This document shows, in pieces, positions 8,213-17,412 of a stretch of DNA of 64,000 nucleotides. Made by a program: the position numbers and the translations under genes. Under the pieces are notes generated by a model. The model made no database searches. It saw nothing but the letters and a program-made list of their open reading frames with translations, and was not told the origin of the DNA. The DNA lies in the NCBI RefSeq assembly GCF_014647535.1, contig NZ_BMPJ01000004.1, forward strand, positions 1-64,000. The letters are read 5' to 3'. The DNA comes from Thermus composti (GTDB lineage: Bacteria; Deinococcota; Deinococci; Deinococcales; Thermaceae). Each line of letters opens with the position of its first letter. Position 1 is the first letter of the stretch.

Positions 8213-9057
8213 GTGAAGAGCACCACCAAAAAGTAGGTGAGGGGGAAGGTGAAGAGGAGGCTATCTATCCGGTCCAAAAGCCCCCCATGTCCCGGGAGAA
8301 AGCGCCCCGAGTCCTTCACCCCACAGTAGCGCTTGAGCATGGACTCCACAAGGTCCCCAAGCTGGGCCGCTAAGGAGAGGAGGAGGCTGAAAAGCCAAAG
8401 CTCCAAAAGCCCGAAGGGGAAGACCTCCCGCACGAGCCCGGTGTAGAGGGCGAGGGCCAGGAAGCTCACGGCGATCCCTCCCAAGGAGCCCTCCACCGTC
8501 TTGCCCGGGCTGATCTCGGGGGCGAGCTTCCTCTGGCCGAAGGTCCGGCCCACGAAGTAGGCCCCGATGTCCGTGGCGAAGCTGGCCACCAGGGGCAAGG
8601 AAAGGGTCCAAAGCCCAAGGGCGCTGTCCGGGGTCTCCCTGAGGAGCAGGACGTAGCCCAGGCTCCAGGGGAGGTAGAGGAAGGCGAAGAGGGTGAAGGC
8701 GAAGCGGGTGAGGTCTGCCCCCTTTAGGAGCTCGTAGCTGAGGGACCCCATTAAAAAAAGCCCCAAGGCCACCTCCCGCCAGGGCACCTGGGGAAAATGC
8801 CAGTAAAGGGGGGGCAAGGAGAAGAGGAAAAGAAGCCCCCCGCCCCCCAGGAGGAAGGGGAGGTTGAGGGCGATCCCCCTTCGGGCCAGCATCTCCTTAA
8901 GCTCCAAGGTTCCCAGGAGAAAGACCAGGAAGAGGGCGGGTAGGATCAGGAGAAGGCCCGCCCAAAGGACCAGGAAGAGGACAAAAAGCCCGGCCAGGGC
9001 GGAGAGGACCCGGGTGGCTAGCTCCTCCCCTCCCGCCGGGGTGGGCCTTGGATCCAT
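8209..9057 (-). CDS. cdsA: Phosphatidate cytidylyltransferase
   Basis: A 282-residue polytopic membrane enzyme that makes CDP-diacylglycerol from phosphatidate and CTP, the branch point of phospholipid synthesis. Around eight hydrophobic helices are visible. The C-terminal CdsA signature is intact, spanning [12 protein letters not shown] and [18 protein letters not shown] through LLDRIDSL. It starts two bases after frr. The first dozen residues before VLSALAGLF are hydrophilic, and a start a few codons later is possible. Confidence 0.94.
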   Translation of the reverse strand: MDPRPTPAGGEELATRVLSALAGLFVLFLVLWAGLLLILPALFLVFLLGTLELKEMLARRGIALNLPFLLGGGGLLFLFSLPPLYWHFPQVPWREVALGLFLMGSLSYELLKGADLTRFAFTLFAFLYLPWSLGYVLLLRETPDSALGLWTLSLPLVASFATDIGAYFVGRTFGQRKLAPEISPGKTVEGSLGGIAVSFLALALYTGLVREVFPFGLLELWLFSLLLSLAAQLGDLVESMLKRYCGVKDSGRFLPGHGGLLDRIDSLLFTFPLTYFLVVLFT

Positions 9058-9059
9058 GG

Positions 9060-9617
9060 CTAGCCCAGGATCTCCTGCTCCTTTTTCTCCGCCAGCTGGT
9101 CGGCCTTGGCGATGAACTCATCGGTGATCTTCTGGATCTCCGCCTCCGCCCGCTTGGTCTCGTCCTCGGAGAGGTGGAGTTCCTTGGCTAGCTTCTTCAG
9201 CTTGTCCAAGGCCTCGCGGCGGATGTTGCGGATGGCCACCCGCCCTTCCTCGGCGTACTGGCGCACGGCCTTAACCAGGTCCTTCCGCCTTTCCTCGGTG
9301 AGGGGCGGGATGTTGATGTAAAGGGCGTCCCCCTTGTTGCTGGGGTTAAGGCCCAGGTCCGAGTCCCGGATGGCCTTCTCTATGGCCTTGAGGGCGTTTT
9401 GGTCCCAGGACTGGACCACGAGGGTTCTGGCGTCCGGGGCGGTCACGGTGGCGATCTGGTTTAGGGGGACGTGGGTGCCGTAGTACTCCACCTTCAGGTG
9501 CAGGAGGAGGGCGGGGTTGGCGCGGCCGGTGCGGAGGCCCGCCAGGTTGTGCTCCAGGACCTCGAGGCTCTTTTGCATGTGGCTTCGGGTTTCCGCGTAA
9601 AGCTCCTTCAGGGTCAT
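9060..9617 (-). CDS. frr: Ribosome recycling factor
   Basis: A 185-residue RRF, the standard length. It has the N-terminal helix [19 protein letters not shown], followed by the [11 protein letters not shown] motif and the C-terminal [20 protein letters not shown] helix of the three-helix bundle. With EF-G it splits post-termination ribosomes. A strong GAAAGGAGG sits just upstream of the ATG. It follows pyrH by 12 bases, the common pyrH-frr pairing. Confidence 0.97.
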   Translation of the reverse strand: MTLKELYAETRSHMQKSLEVLEHNLAGLRTGRANPALLLHLKVEYYGTHVPLNQIATVTAPDARTLVVQSWDQNALKAIEKAIRDSDLGLNPSNKGDALYINIPPLTEERRKDLVKAVRQYAEEGRVAIRNIRREALDKLKKLAKELHLSEDETKRAEAEIQKITDEFIAKADQLAEKKEQEILG

Positions 9618-9629
9618 ACCGCCTCCTTT

Positions 9630-10971
<1,342 letters not shown>

Positions 10972-10975
<4 letters not shown>

Positions 10976-11736
10976 GCTTCCACCTCGCCTTCCTGGGTCG
11001 CTTCGCCCTCTTCTGCCTGGACGAGGGCGTAGGAGGGGGAGGGTTCCACCACCCCGCCCCGGGCCTCAATGATCAGGTCCACCGCCCGGGAGAGGATGAG
11101 CTGGATGGAGCGGATGGCGTCGTCGTTGCCGGGGATGATGTAGTCCACCAGGTCGGGGTCGGAGTCGGTGTCCGCCAGGGCGATCACGGGGATGAAGAGC
11201 TTCCTCGCCTCCCGCACGGCGATGGCTTCCTTGGTGGGGTCCACCACGAAGATGGCGTCGGGGAGGCGCTTAAGGCGGCGGAAGCCGGAGAGGTATTTCT
11301 GCAGACGTTCCAGCTCGTGCTTCAGGCGCACCCGCTCCTTCTTGGGACGCTCTTGGATCTCCTCGGAGGCGAAGAGGGCCTCCAGCTCTTCCAGGCGGTT
11401 CACCCGCTGGGAGATGGTCTTGAAGTTGGTGAGCATCCCGCCCAGCCAGCGCTGGTTCACGTAGGGCATACCCGCCCGGTCCGCTTCCATGCGCACGATG
11501 TCCTGGGCCTGCTTCTTGGTGCCCACGAAGAGGATGGTGCCCCCGCGCACGGCCAGGTCTTCAATGAAGCGGAAGGTGCGCTCCAGCTCCGCCATGGTCT
11601 TCTGGAGGTCAATGATGTGGATGCCGTTGCGCTCCGCGTAGATGTAGCGGCTGAACTTGGGGTTCCAGCGCTTCCTCTCGTGGCCGAAGTGCACCCCAGC
11701 TTCCAGGAGCTCCTTGACGCTGATGTTAACCGGCAT
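10972..11736 (-). CDS. rpsB: 30S ribosomal protein S2
   Basis: A 254-residue S2 protein. It has the N-terminal signature [20 protein letters not shown], the [10 protein letters not shown] and [13 protein letters not shown] motifs, and [12 protein letters not shown] in the body. The acidic C-terminal tail is longer than in E. coli. The ATG is preceded by GGGAGGAAT. A leader of about 98 nt with a long closing stem lies upstream and may serve autogenous control, as known for S2 in other bacteria. It forms an operon with tsf. Confidence 0.97.
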
Positions 11737-11834
11737 ATTCCTCCCGTTCGGGGAAGGTTGGGCTTGGCGTTTCCCGTGTGCCGGCCTCTTTCCCGCAGGA
11801 CCTTCCCCTGCCTGGCGGGCTGGTCCGGCACACC
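11737..11834 (-). promoter_or_regulatory. Structured 5' leader of rpsB, candidate S2 autoregulatory RNA
   Basis: A nine-base perfect inverted repeat (GTGTGCCGG / CCGGCACAC, 11825-11833 and 11776-11784) encloses 40 nt. An inner stem, CCCGCCAGG against CCTGCGGG with one bulged C, lies inside the loop. The outer stem begins at the predicted transcription start, one or two bases below the -10 spacing limit. The Shine-Dalgarno sequence GGGAGG lies beyond the structure. A role in S2 feedback control is inferred. Confidence 0.5.
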
Positions 11835-11840
11835 TTCCCG

Positions 11841-11869
11841 ATTATAGGGGGAAAAGCCCCTTTGCGTAA
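11841..11869 (-). promoter_or_regulatory. Promoter of rpsB-tsf
   Basis: A perfect TATAAT (11841-11846, minus) lies 17 nt downstream of TTACGC (11864-11869). The -35 overlaps that of the divergent tRNA-Ala promoter. Confidence 0.7.
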
Positions 11870-11890
11870 CCCCCTCCCTTGGGCTATACT
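11862..11890 (+). promoter_or_regulatory. Promoter of tRNA-Ala
   Basis: TTGCGT (11862-11867) and TATACT (11885-11890) are 17 nt apart, and the mature tRNA begins 12 nt after the -10. The -35 shares bases 11864-11867 with the rpsB promoter on the other strand. Confidence 0.75.
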
Positions 11891-11901
11891 CCCAAGGGCG
11901 C

Positions 11902-11976
11902 GGGGCGGTAGCTCAGAGGGAGAGCACCCGCCTTGCAAGCGGGAGGTCCGGGGTTCAAATCCCCGCCGCTCCACCA
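11902..11976 (+). tRNA. tRNA-Ala (UGC)
   Basis: A 75-nt cloverleaf. The acceptor stem GGGGCGG pairs with CCGCTCC (one G-U), and the anticodon stem CCCGC/GCGGG carries the loop CTTGCAA with anticodon TGC. The T arm contains GGTTCAAATCC. The 3' CCA is encoded. A promoter and a terminator flank it, so it is a single-gene transcription unit. Confidence 0.96.
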
Positions 11977-11983
11977 AAGGGTT

Positions 11984-12011
11984 AACCCCGCCCTAGAGGG
12001 GCGGGGTTTTT
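11984..12011 (+). terminator. Terminator of tRNA-Ala
   Basis: AACCCCGCCC pairs with GGGCGGGGTT around a five-base TAGAG loop, followed by TTTTT, on the plus strand just after the CCA end. Confidence 0.88.
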
Positions 12012-12037
12012 AAAATTCCCCGGGCCTAGGCCCGGGG
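12011..12037 (-). terminator. Terminator of tRNA-Ser
   Basis: A perfect 20-base palindrome (12018-12037, centre CCTAGG) is followed on the minus strand by AATTTTA. It sits back to back with the tRNA-Ala terminator. Confidence 0.7.
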
Positions 12038-12045
12038 GGTAGGGT

Positions 12046-12139
12046 TGGCGGAGAGGGCGGGATTCGAACCCGCGAGGCGGGGTTTAGCCCGCCTACACGA
12101 TTTCCAGTCGTGTCCCTTCAGCCACTCGGGCACCTCTCC
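12046..12139 (-). tRNA. tRNA-Ser (GGA)
   Basis: A 94-nt class II tRNA. The acceptor stem GGAGAGG pairs with the CTCTCC before discriminator G, and the anticodon loop CTGGAAA (GGA) closes on ACACGA/TCGTGT. The long variable arm is GGCGGG...CCCGCC, and the T arm contains GGTTCGAATCC. CCA is encoded. It reads serine UCC/UCU codons. Confidence 0.95.
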
Positions 12140-12153
12140 GAGCGCCGAACCTG

Positions 12154-12183
12154 AGTCTACCAAGGGCCCTTCGCCAGCGTCAA
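12154..12183 (-). promoter_or_regulatory. Promoter of tRNA-Ser
   Basis: TTGACG (12178-12183) and TAGACT (12154-12159) on the minus strand are 18 nt apart. The tRNA starts 14 nt after the -10. The -35 lies two bases from the TAAGCT -10-like hexamer of the divergent nucleotidyltransferase gene. Confidence 0.75.
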
Positions 12184-12184
12184 G

Positions 12185-12190
12185 TAAGCT
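12185..12190 (+). promoter_or_regulatory. -10-like element of the CCA/A-adding enzyme gene
   Basis: TAAGCT lies six bases before the GTG start at 12197, a spacing that implies a leaderless message. No good -35 is visible at 17 nt. Confidence 0.45.
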
Positions 12191-12196
12191 GAGGGC

Positions 12197-14662
12197 GTGC
12201 GGGTGGTGGTGGCCCACGAGAACCTGGACTTTGATGCCCTAGGCTCCATGGTCCTGGCGGGAAAGCTTTTCCCGGGGAGCCTTCTTGCCTTGGTGGGGGG
12301 CCTCGAGGGGCCCCTCAAGGACCTGGCCCCCTTCTTGGAGGACCGGCTGGACCTGGTCCCCGCGGGAGAGGTGCCCTTGGAGCAGGTCTCGGAGGTCGTC
12401 CTGGTGGACAACGCCCGCCCGGAGCGCATCGGGCCTTTCAAGGCCCTGGTGGGCCGGGTGCCCTTCTGGGTCTTTGACCACCACCCCAGGGCCCCGGGGG
12501 ACGTGCCCGCCGTGGGGGGGCGGGTCCAGGAGGTGGGGGCCACGGTGAGCCTTTTGGTGCCCCTTGTGGCGGAGCGGGGCCTCACCCTTACCCCCTTGGA
12601 GGCCACCCTGGCCTACGCCGGGATCTGGGAGGACACGGGGGGGTTTAGCTTCCCTTCCACCACCCCTTTGGACCTGGAGGCCGCCCGCTACCTGGTGGAG
12701 GCGGGGGCGGAGATCCCCCGGGTGCGGGAATGGGTCCGCTCCCCCCTTTCCCCGGAGGCCCGGGAGGTCCTTAAGCGCCTCCTCCAAAGCGCCCGGGTGG
12801 TGGAAAAGGAGGGGTTCCGCCTCCTTTTAGCCCAGGCCCGGGAGGAGGGGTACGTGCCCGCCCTCGCCCCCTTGGCCCACACCCTTTTGGACCTGCACGA
12901 GGCGGATGGGGCCCTCCTCGTCCTCCGGATGGGCCGGGAGACCCTCTTCATCGCTCGGAGCAAGGCGAGGCTTCACGTGGGACGCTGGCTGGCGGAGGTG
13001 GGGGGCGGGGGGCACGCCCGGGCGGCCTTCGCCCGGGCCCGGGGGGTGCGGAAGCCCTTGGAGCGCCTGCTTCAAAGCCTTCCCCACCACCTGGAGCCCG
13101 AGCCCACCCTGGGGGAGCGCATGACCTCCCCGGTGGAGGTCCTGGGCCCCGCCACGGTGCGGGAGGCCCTGAGGACCCTGGAGGAGCGGGGCTACGGGGC
13201 CATGCCCGTGGTGGAACCCCTGGAGGGTGGGGGGGTGCGGGTCTTGGGCCTGGCCCGCAGGCGGGACCTGAAGAAGGCCGAGCGGTTAGGCCTCGGCCAA
13301 AGGCCGGTGGAGGGCTTCCTGGCCCGGGCGGTGATCCTTCCGCCCTCCACCCCCCTTTCCCGGCTGGAACCCCATCTAAAGGAGGGGGGAGGGCGGGTCC
13401 TGGTGGGGGAAAGGTGGGGAGAGGGATGGCGGCTTCTCGGCATCTTCACCCGCACCGACCTCTACCGGAAGCCCCAGGCCGGGGAGAAGCCCCTGGGGGA
13501 GAGGGTCCTCGAGGCCCTCCCCGAGGGGGCCCGGCGGGTGGTGGCCTTTCTCCGGGAGGCCTTCCCCAAGGGGGTCTATTTGGTGGGCGGGGCGGTGCGG
13601 GACGCCCTCCTGGGCCGGAGCGGCCCCGATCTGGACCTGGTCCTGGAGCCCGGGGTGCGGGTGGAGGCGGTGGCCCGGGGGCTTGTGGAGCGCTTCGGGG
13701 GGAGTTTCTCCCTCCACTACGCCTTTGGCACGGGGCGGGTTCGGCTTCCCTTTGGCCTCGTGGTGGACCTGGCGGAAAGCCGCGAGGAGGTCTACCCCTA
13801 CCCCGGGGCCCTGCCCCGGGTGCGCCCGGCCCCCATCGCCAAGGACCTGGAAAGGCGGGACTACACGGTGAACGCCATGGCCCTCTCCCTGGCCACGGGG
13901 GAGCTTCTGGACCCCTATGGGGGGCTTAAAGACCTGGAGGCCCGCCTCCTCCGCCCCCTTCACCCCCTTTCCTTCGTGGAGGACCCGAGCCGCATCGTCC
14001 GGGGGGCGCGCTTGGCCGCGCGGCTCTCCTTCCGCTTCGCCGAGGAGGCCTTAAGGGCCCTTCCCCAGGCCCTCCTTCCCGAGGTCCTGCGCACCGCAAG
14101 CCAAAGCCGCCTCCGGGACGAGCTATGGCTTACCCTCCGGGAGGACACCTTTTACGAGGCCCTGGCCCTTTTGCGGGATCTTTCGGCCCTAAAGGCCCTT
14201 TACGGCCTTTCCCTGCCCCCGAAGGAGGCTTTCTCGCGCTCCCTTCCCGAGGAGCCCAAGGACCGGGCGGAGGCCCGCCTCCTCCTCCTCCTCTTCCATC
14301 AGGAGGCGCCTTTGGCCTCGGCCCGGGCCTTAGGGCTTCCCCGCCGCCTCGAGGAGGCCCTCGCCCTCCTTCTCCGGGCGGCCGCGGGGGAGGAGGTGCC
14401 CAAAGAACCCTTTCTTAAAGAGCCCTTGCGGAGCGCTTTTTTAGCCCTCTTTCCCGAGAAGGAGGGCTGGCTTTGGGAGAGGCGCCGGGTCCTCATGGGG
14501 CGGGACCTTTTGGCCATGGGCCTGAAGCCCGGGCCCAGGATCGGGGAGATCCTGCGGCGGGTGGCCGAGGCCCGGGCCCGGGGGGAGGTCCGGACCTTTG
14601 AGGAGGAACTGGAGCTAGCCCGTAGACTGGTGGGGGATGGGACTCTTTCCGCTCCTCAATGA
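12197..14662 (+). CDS. DHH-CBS-CBS-tRNA nucleotidyltransferase fusion (CCA- or A-adding type)
   Basis: An 821-residue fusion. Residues 1-300 form a DHH/DHHA1 phosphoesterase-like module with NLDFDALGS, VDNARP, FDHHP and GGGGHARAA. Two CBS domains follow, at about 305-365 and 370-425. The C-terminal half is a class II nucleotidyltransferase with YLVGGAVRDALLG, the DLDL catalytic aspartates, RRDYTVNAMAL and EDPSRIVRGARLAARL. The same domain order is known in A-adding enzymes of Aquifex and Deinococcus relatives, where CC addition is a separate protein. All three tRNAs in the window encode CCA, so end repair is the likely task. The GTG start is 14 bases past the tRNA-Ser -35. The 3' end overlaps the next gene by 26 bases. 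Confidence 0.9.
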   Translation: MRVVVAHENLDFDALGSMVLAGKLFPGSLLALVGGLEGPLKDLAPFLEDRLDLVPAGEVPLEQVSEVVLVDNARPERIGPFKALVGRVPFWVFDHHPRAPGDVPAVGGRVQEVGATVSLLVPLVAERGLTLTPLEATLAYAGIWEDTGGFSFPSTTPLDLEAARYLVEAGAEIPRVREWVRSPLSPEAREVLKRLLQSARVVEKEGFRLLLAQAREEGYVPALAPLAHTLLDLHEADGALLVLRMGRETLFIARSKARLHVGRWLAEVGGGGHARAAFARARGVRKPLERLLQSLPHHLEPEPTLGERMTSPVEVLGPATVREALRTLEERGYGAMPVVEPLEGGGVRVLGLARRRDLKKAERLGLGQRPVEGFLARAVILPPSTPLSRLEPHLKEGGGRVLVGERWGEGWRLLGIFTRTDLYRKPQAGEKPLGERVLEALPEGARRVVAFLREAFPKGVYLVGGAVRDALLGRSGPDLDLVLEPGVRVEAVARGLVERFGGSFSLHYAFGTGRVRLPFGLVVDLAESREEVYPYPGALPRVRPAPIAKDLERRDYTVNAMALSLATGELLDPYGGLKDLEARLLRPLHPLSFVEDPSRIVRGARLAARLSFRFAEEALRALPQALLPEVLRTASQSRLRDELWLTLREDTFYEALALLRDLSALKALYGLSLPPKEAFSRSLPEEPKDRAEARLLLLLFHQEAPLASARALGLPRRLEEALALLLRAAAGEEVPKEPFLKEPLRSAFLALFPEKEGWLWERRRVLMGRDLLAMGLKPGPRIGEILRRVAEARARGEVRTFEEELELARRLVGDGTLSAPQ

Positions 14663-15242
14663 TCCGCCGGTTTTCGTCTTGGCCTTTTTGCTGGGGGCCT
14701 CGGGGCTTATGGTGCATAACCTCTTCCAGGCTTGGCTGGCCGACCGCTACGGGGAGGTGGCCCCGAGGCGCCTGGGCTTTCTCTCCTTGGACCCCAGGGT
14801 CCACCTGGAGCCCTTGGGCTTGGTGCTCCTGGTGCTTTTGGGCTTCGGCTGGCCCCGCTTCGTCCCCTCGCAGCTTCCCGGCCGTAAGGGGGCCTTCGTG
14901 GCCCTGATGGGGCCCTTGGGGTTCTTCGCCATGGCCTTCCTTTATGGCCTTTTGGCCCGCTTCGCCCCTTATCCCTTCGGGGAGGGCCTCTTGGAGGGGC
15001 AACACCTCATGCTCCTTCACGCCGCCATCTACCTTTTCCCCGTGCCGCCTCTGGACGGGGCTAAGGCCCTCTACGCCGTGGGCGGGTACGAGGCCCGGCG
15101 CTTTTTGGACCAGCTTGCCGCCTACGGGCCTTTGGGCTTCCTCCTCATCTTCCTGGTCCTCTCCTTCACCGGGGTCACGGGGGCGGTGGTGGGCGGGCTT
15201 TACGGGCTTCTGGATACCCTTTACCGGGCGCTTGGGCTATGA
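14637..15242 (+). CDS. Catalytically degenerate M50 (site-2 protease-like) membrane protein
   Basis: A 201-residue polytopic membrane protein related to the next gene. Where active M50 enzymes have HExxH, this has HNLFQ near residue 27, so the catalytic glutamate and the second histidine are missing. The later PVPPLDG motif keeps the aspartate. RRLGFLSLDPRVHLEPLG aligns with the same region of the downstream paralogue. It is predicted to be inactive as a protease, perhaps a partner or regulator of the active one. It overlaps the nucleotidyltransferase gene by 26 bases and the next gene by four. Confidence 0.75.
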   Translation: MGLFPLLNDPPVFVLAFLLGASGLMVHNLFQAWLADRYGEVAPRRLGFLSLDPRVHLEPLGLVLLVLLGFGWPRFVPSQLPGRKGAFVALMGPLGFFAMAFLYGLLARFAPYPFGEGLLEGQHLMLLHAAIYLFPVPPLDGAKALYAVGGYEARRFLDQLAAYGPLGFLLIFLVLSFTGVTGAVVGGLYGLLDTLYRALGL

Positions 15243-15898
15243 TCGGGCTTCTTTCCCAGGATCCTTTGGCCTTCTTTTTGGCCTTTCTGGCCCTCCTCCT
15301 TAGCCTTGTCCTCCACGAGTACGCCCACGCCTACGCCGCCTTCCGCTTTGGCGACCCCACGGCCCGAAGGATGGGCCGCCTCACCCTAAACCCTTTAAGG
15401 CACCTGGACCCCTTGGGCACGGCGCTCCTCCTCCTGGTGGGCTTCGGGTGGGCCAAGCCCGTGCCCATCAACCCCTTGGCCTTTCGGGCCTACCGGCTTG
15501 GGCTTTTCGTGGTTTCGGTGGCGGGGATCCTGGTGAACCTGGCCTTGGCGGTGGCCTTCGCCCTGCTCGTCCGGGGGGTTTTCGCCTTGGACCCTTGGGC
15601 CGTGGCCTTGGCCTTCCGGGGCGAGGGGGGTGGGGCGCTTGGGGTTTTGGCCCTGGGGTTTTACTTCGCCAGCGCCGTCAACCTGGTCCTGGCCGTCTTC
15701 AACCTCCTGCCTATCCCCCCTTTGGACGGCTTCAAGATCCTGCAAAGCCTTCTACCCCTTTCCTGGCAGCCCTTCCTTTGGCGGTTGGAGCAATACGCCT
15801 GGCTTTCCTTCCTCCTCATCCTCACGGTGCTTAGGGGGCCCATCCAGGAGGTTTTGGGCCTCGCCCGCAGGGCCTTTTTCGGTTTCTTCTTTGGGTAG
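15239..15898 (+). CDS. M50 (site-2 protease) family membrane metalloprotease
   Basis: A 219-residue short M50 protease without a PDZ domain. [14 protein letters not shown] in the first helix supplies the zinc ligands and glutamate. [19 protein letters not shown] is the typical following segment, and [14 protein letters not shown] supplies the third ligand. It resembles the rhomboid-sized SREBP-type proteases common in Gram-positive and Deinococcus-Thermus bacteria. The substrate is unknown. The ATGA overlap couples it to the inactive paralogue just upstream. Confidence 0.88.
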   Translation: MIGLLSQDPLAFFLAFLALLLSLVLHEYAHAYAAFRFGDPTARRMGRLTLNPLRHLDPLGTALLLLVGFGWAKPVPINPLAFRAYRLGLFVVSVAGILVNLALAVAFALLVRGVFALDPWAVALAFRGEGGGALGVLALGFYFASAVNLVLAVFNLLPIPPLDGFKILQSLLPLSWQPFLWRLEQYAWLSFLLILTVLRGPIQEVLGLARRAFFGFFFG

Positions 15899-15901
15899 AC
15901 T
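15896..15901 (+). promoter_or_regulatory. -10-like element before the small membrane protein
   Basis: TAGACT, whose TAG is also the stop of the M50 gene, lies six bases before ATG 15908, consistent with a leaderless transcript. The -35 is poor. Confidence 0.4.
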
Positions 15902-15907
15902 GGGCGT

Positions 15908-16126
15908 ATGCGCACCCTGAGCTTGGTCCTAGGCGTCTTGGCCCTTCTCCTCCTCTTCCCGGCCCTTTTCCCCCTTTTGGGCTGGCTCAACTGGCTGGTC
16001 TTTCCCCTAGCCCTCCTCGCCGCGGGGCTTGGGGCGCTAAGCGGGGAGGACCGGGCCTTCAAACTGGGGATCCTGGTGATGGTGGTCTCCGCCCTCCGCC
16101 TATTCCTGGGCGGGGGCTTCCTCTAG
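15908..16126 (+). CDS. Small membrane protein of unknown function
   Basis: A 72-residue, very hydrophobic protein with two or three membrane segments (LGVLALLLLFPALFPLLG, LVFPLALLAAGLGAL and a third near the C-terminus). No family is recognised. Codon use is Thermus-like, and the start codon follows TAGACT by six bases. The last 27 bases overlap the 3' end of nfo on the other strand. Confidence 0.6.
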   Translation: MRTLSLVLGVLALLLLFPALFPLLGWLNWLVFPLALLAAGLGALSGEDRAFKLGILVMVVSALRLFLGGGFL

Positions 16127-16924
16127 CCAGGAGCGGAGGACCCGCAGGTTCCAGGCGTCCTCCTCGGGGCTCCTTGGGGTCTCCAGGAGGAAGAGGCGCT
16201 CTTCCAGCCTAGGGTCCAGGAACACCGCCTTGAGGGCCTCCCCGATCTCGCCCTTCAAGAGGTGGGCGTGGTGGTCTATGCGGCTTCCCAGGCCCCCCAC
16301 CGAGTCGTTGAGGTGGACCACGAGGACCCGGTCAAGCCCCACGGTGCGGTTCAGCTCTCCAAGGACCCCTCCCGGGTCCCCCTTCACGTCGTACCCGGCG
16401 GCGAAGGCGTGGCAGGTGTCCAGGCAGACCCCCAAAGGGGTGTCCTCCAGGAGCCAGGCCAGCTCGGCGAAGTCCGCCCCCACCTTCTCCCCGCCTCCGG
16501 CGGTGTTTTCCAAAAGGAGCCTAGGCCGCTCCTTCACCTGGGCCAGGCGCAGGGCCTTAAGGGCCCCCTCCTTGACCCGCCTGGGGTCCCCGGACCCCGG
16601 GTGGACCACCACGTACTCCACCCCCAGGAGGCGGGCCTTCTCCAGGTCGTCGGCGAGGCTGGCCACGCTCTTTTCCCAAAGCTCTCCCTCCGCCCCCAGG
16701 TTCACCAGGTAGGAGGCGTGGATCACGGCAGGAAGATTCCCGGCCATCTCCTTAAGGGCGCGGAAGGCCTCCACCTCCTTGGGGGTGTAGGTGCGGGGGC
16801 GCCAGCTCCTTGGGCTTTTGGCGAAGATCTGGAAGGCGGTAAGCCCCAAGGCCATGGCCTCCTCCACCGCGCCCGCCACGCCCTTCTTGCCGGCGATGGA
16901 AAGGTGAAACCCGTACCGCCTCAT
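16100..16924 (-). CDS. nfo: Endonuclease IV (AP endonuclease)
   Basis: A 274-residue TIM-barrel AP endonuclease that cuts 5' to abasic sites in base-excision repair. Trinuclear zinc ligands appear in [62 protein letters not shown] and RIDHHAHL. Length and motifs match bacterial Nfo. The ATG overlaps the stop of the LysM/RlpA gene by four bases. Confidence 0.96.
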   Translation of the reverse strand: MRRYGFHLSIAGKKGVAGAVEEAMALGLTAFQIFAKSPRSWRPRTYTPKEVEAFRALKEMAGNLPAVIHASYLVNLGAEGELWEKSVASLADDLEKARLLGVEYVVVHPGSGDPRRVKEGALKALRLAQVKERPRLLLENTAGGGEKVGADFAELAWLLEDTPLGVCLDTCHAFAAGYDVKGDPGGVLGELNRTVGLDRVLVVHLNDSVGGLGSRIDHHAHLLKGEIGEALKAVFLDPRLEERLFLLETPRSPEEDAWNLRVLRSWLEEAPAQE

Positions 16925-17412
16925 TCCAGGACCTCCAGCCGCACCCTCGTGGCGGAAAGGGCCCCGATGGCTTTGGCGGCGGCGTAGGAGAGGTCAATGA
17001 TGTACTTCCCCCCAAAAGGCCCCCGGTCGTTGATGCGCACCACCACGCTCTTGCTGTTTTGAAGGTTGGTGACCCGGACCCGGGTGCCGAAGGGCAAGGA
17101 GGGGTGGGCGGCGGTGAGGGCGTGCTGGTCGTAGACCTCCCCGCTGGCGGTGCGCTTCCCGTGGAAGCCGGGGCCGTACCAGACGGCGAGCCCTTCCTGG
17201 AGGAACCCCTTTTGGGGCATGGCTTTGGGACCGATCCTAAGCACCTGGCCGGGGTAGATGTGGTCGGTGGTGAGGCCGTTTAGGCGCTTGAGCTCCGCCA
17301 CGCTAAGCCCGTGGGCCCGGGCGATGCGGAAGAGGGTGTCCCCCTTTTGCACCGTGTAGGTCTGGGCTAAGGCGCTGGCGCAAAGGAGAAGGCCGAGGAG
17401 GAAAAGCCGCAC
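16921..17412 (-). CDS. LysM and RlpA-like double-psi beta-barrel secreted protein
   Basis: A 163-residue cell-wall protein. A cleavable signal peptide [17 protein letters not shown] is followed by one LysM repeat ([19 protein letters not shown]) for peptidoglycan binding. A RlpA-like DPBB domain follows, with [31 protein letters not shown] and [13 protein letters not shown] proteins include lytic transglycosylases; the RlpA aspartate is present in NDRGPF. There is no lipobox, so it is likely periplasmic rather than lipid-anchored. The GTG start abuts the M24 peptidase stop. Confidence 0.88.
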   Translation of the reverse strand: MRLFLLGLLLCASALAQTYTVQKGDTLFRIARAHGLSVAELKRLNGLTTDHIYPGQVLRIGPKAMPQKGFLQEGLAVWYGPGFHGKRTASGEVYDQHALTAAHPSLPFGTRVRVTNLQNSKSVVVRINDRGPFGGKYIIDLSYAAAKAIGALSATRVRLEVLE

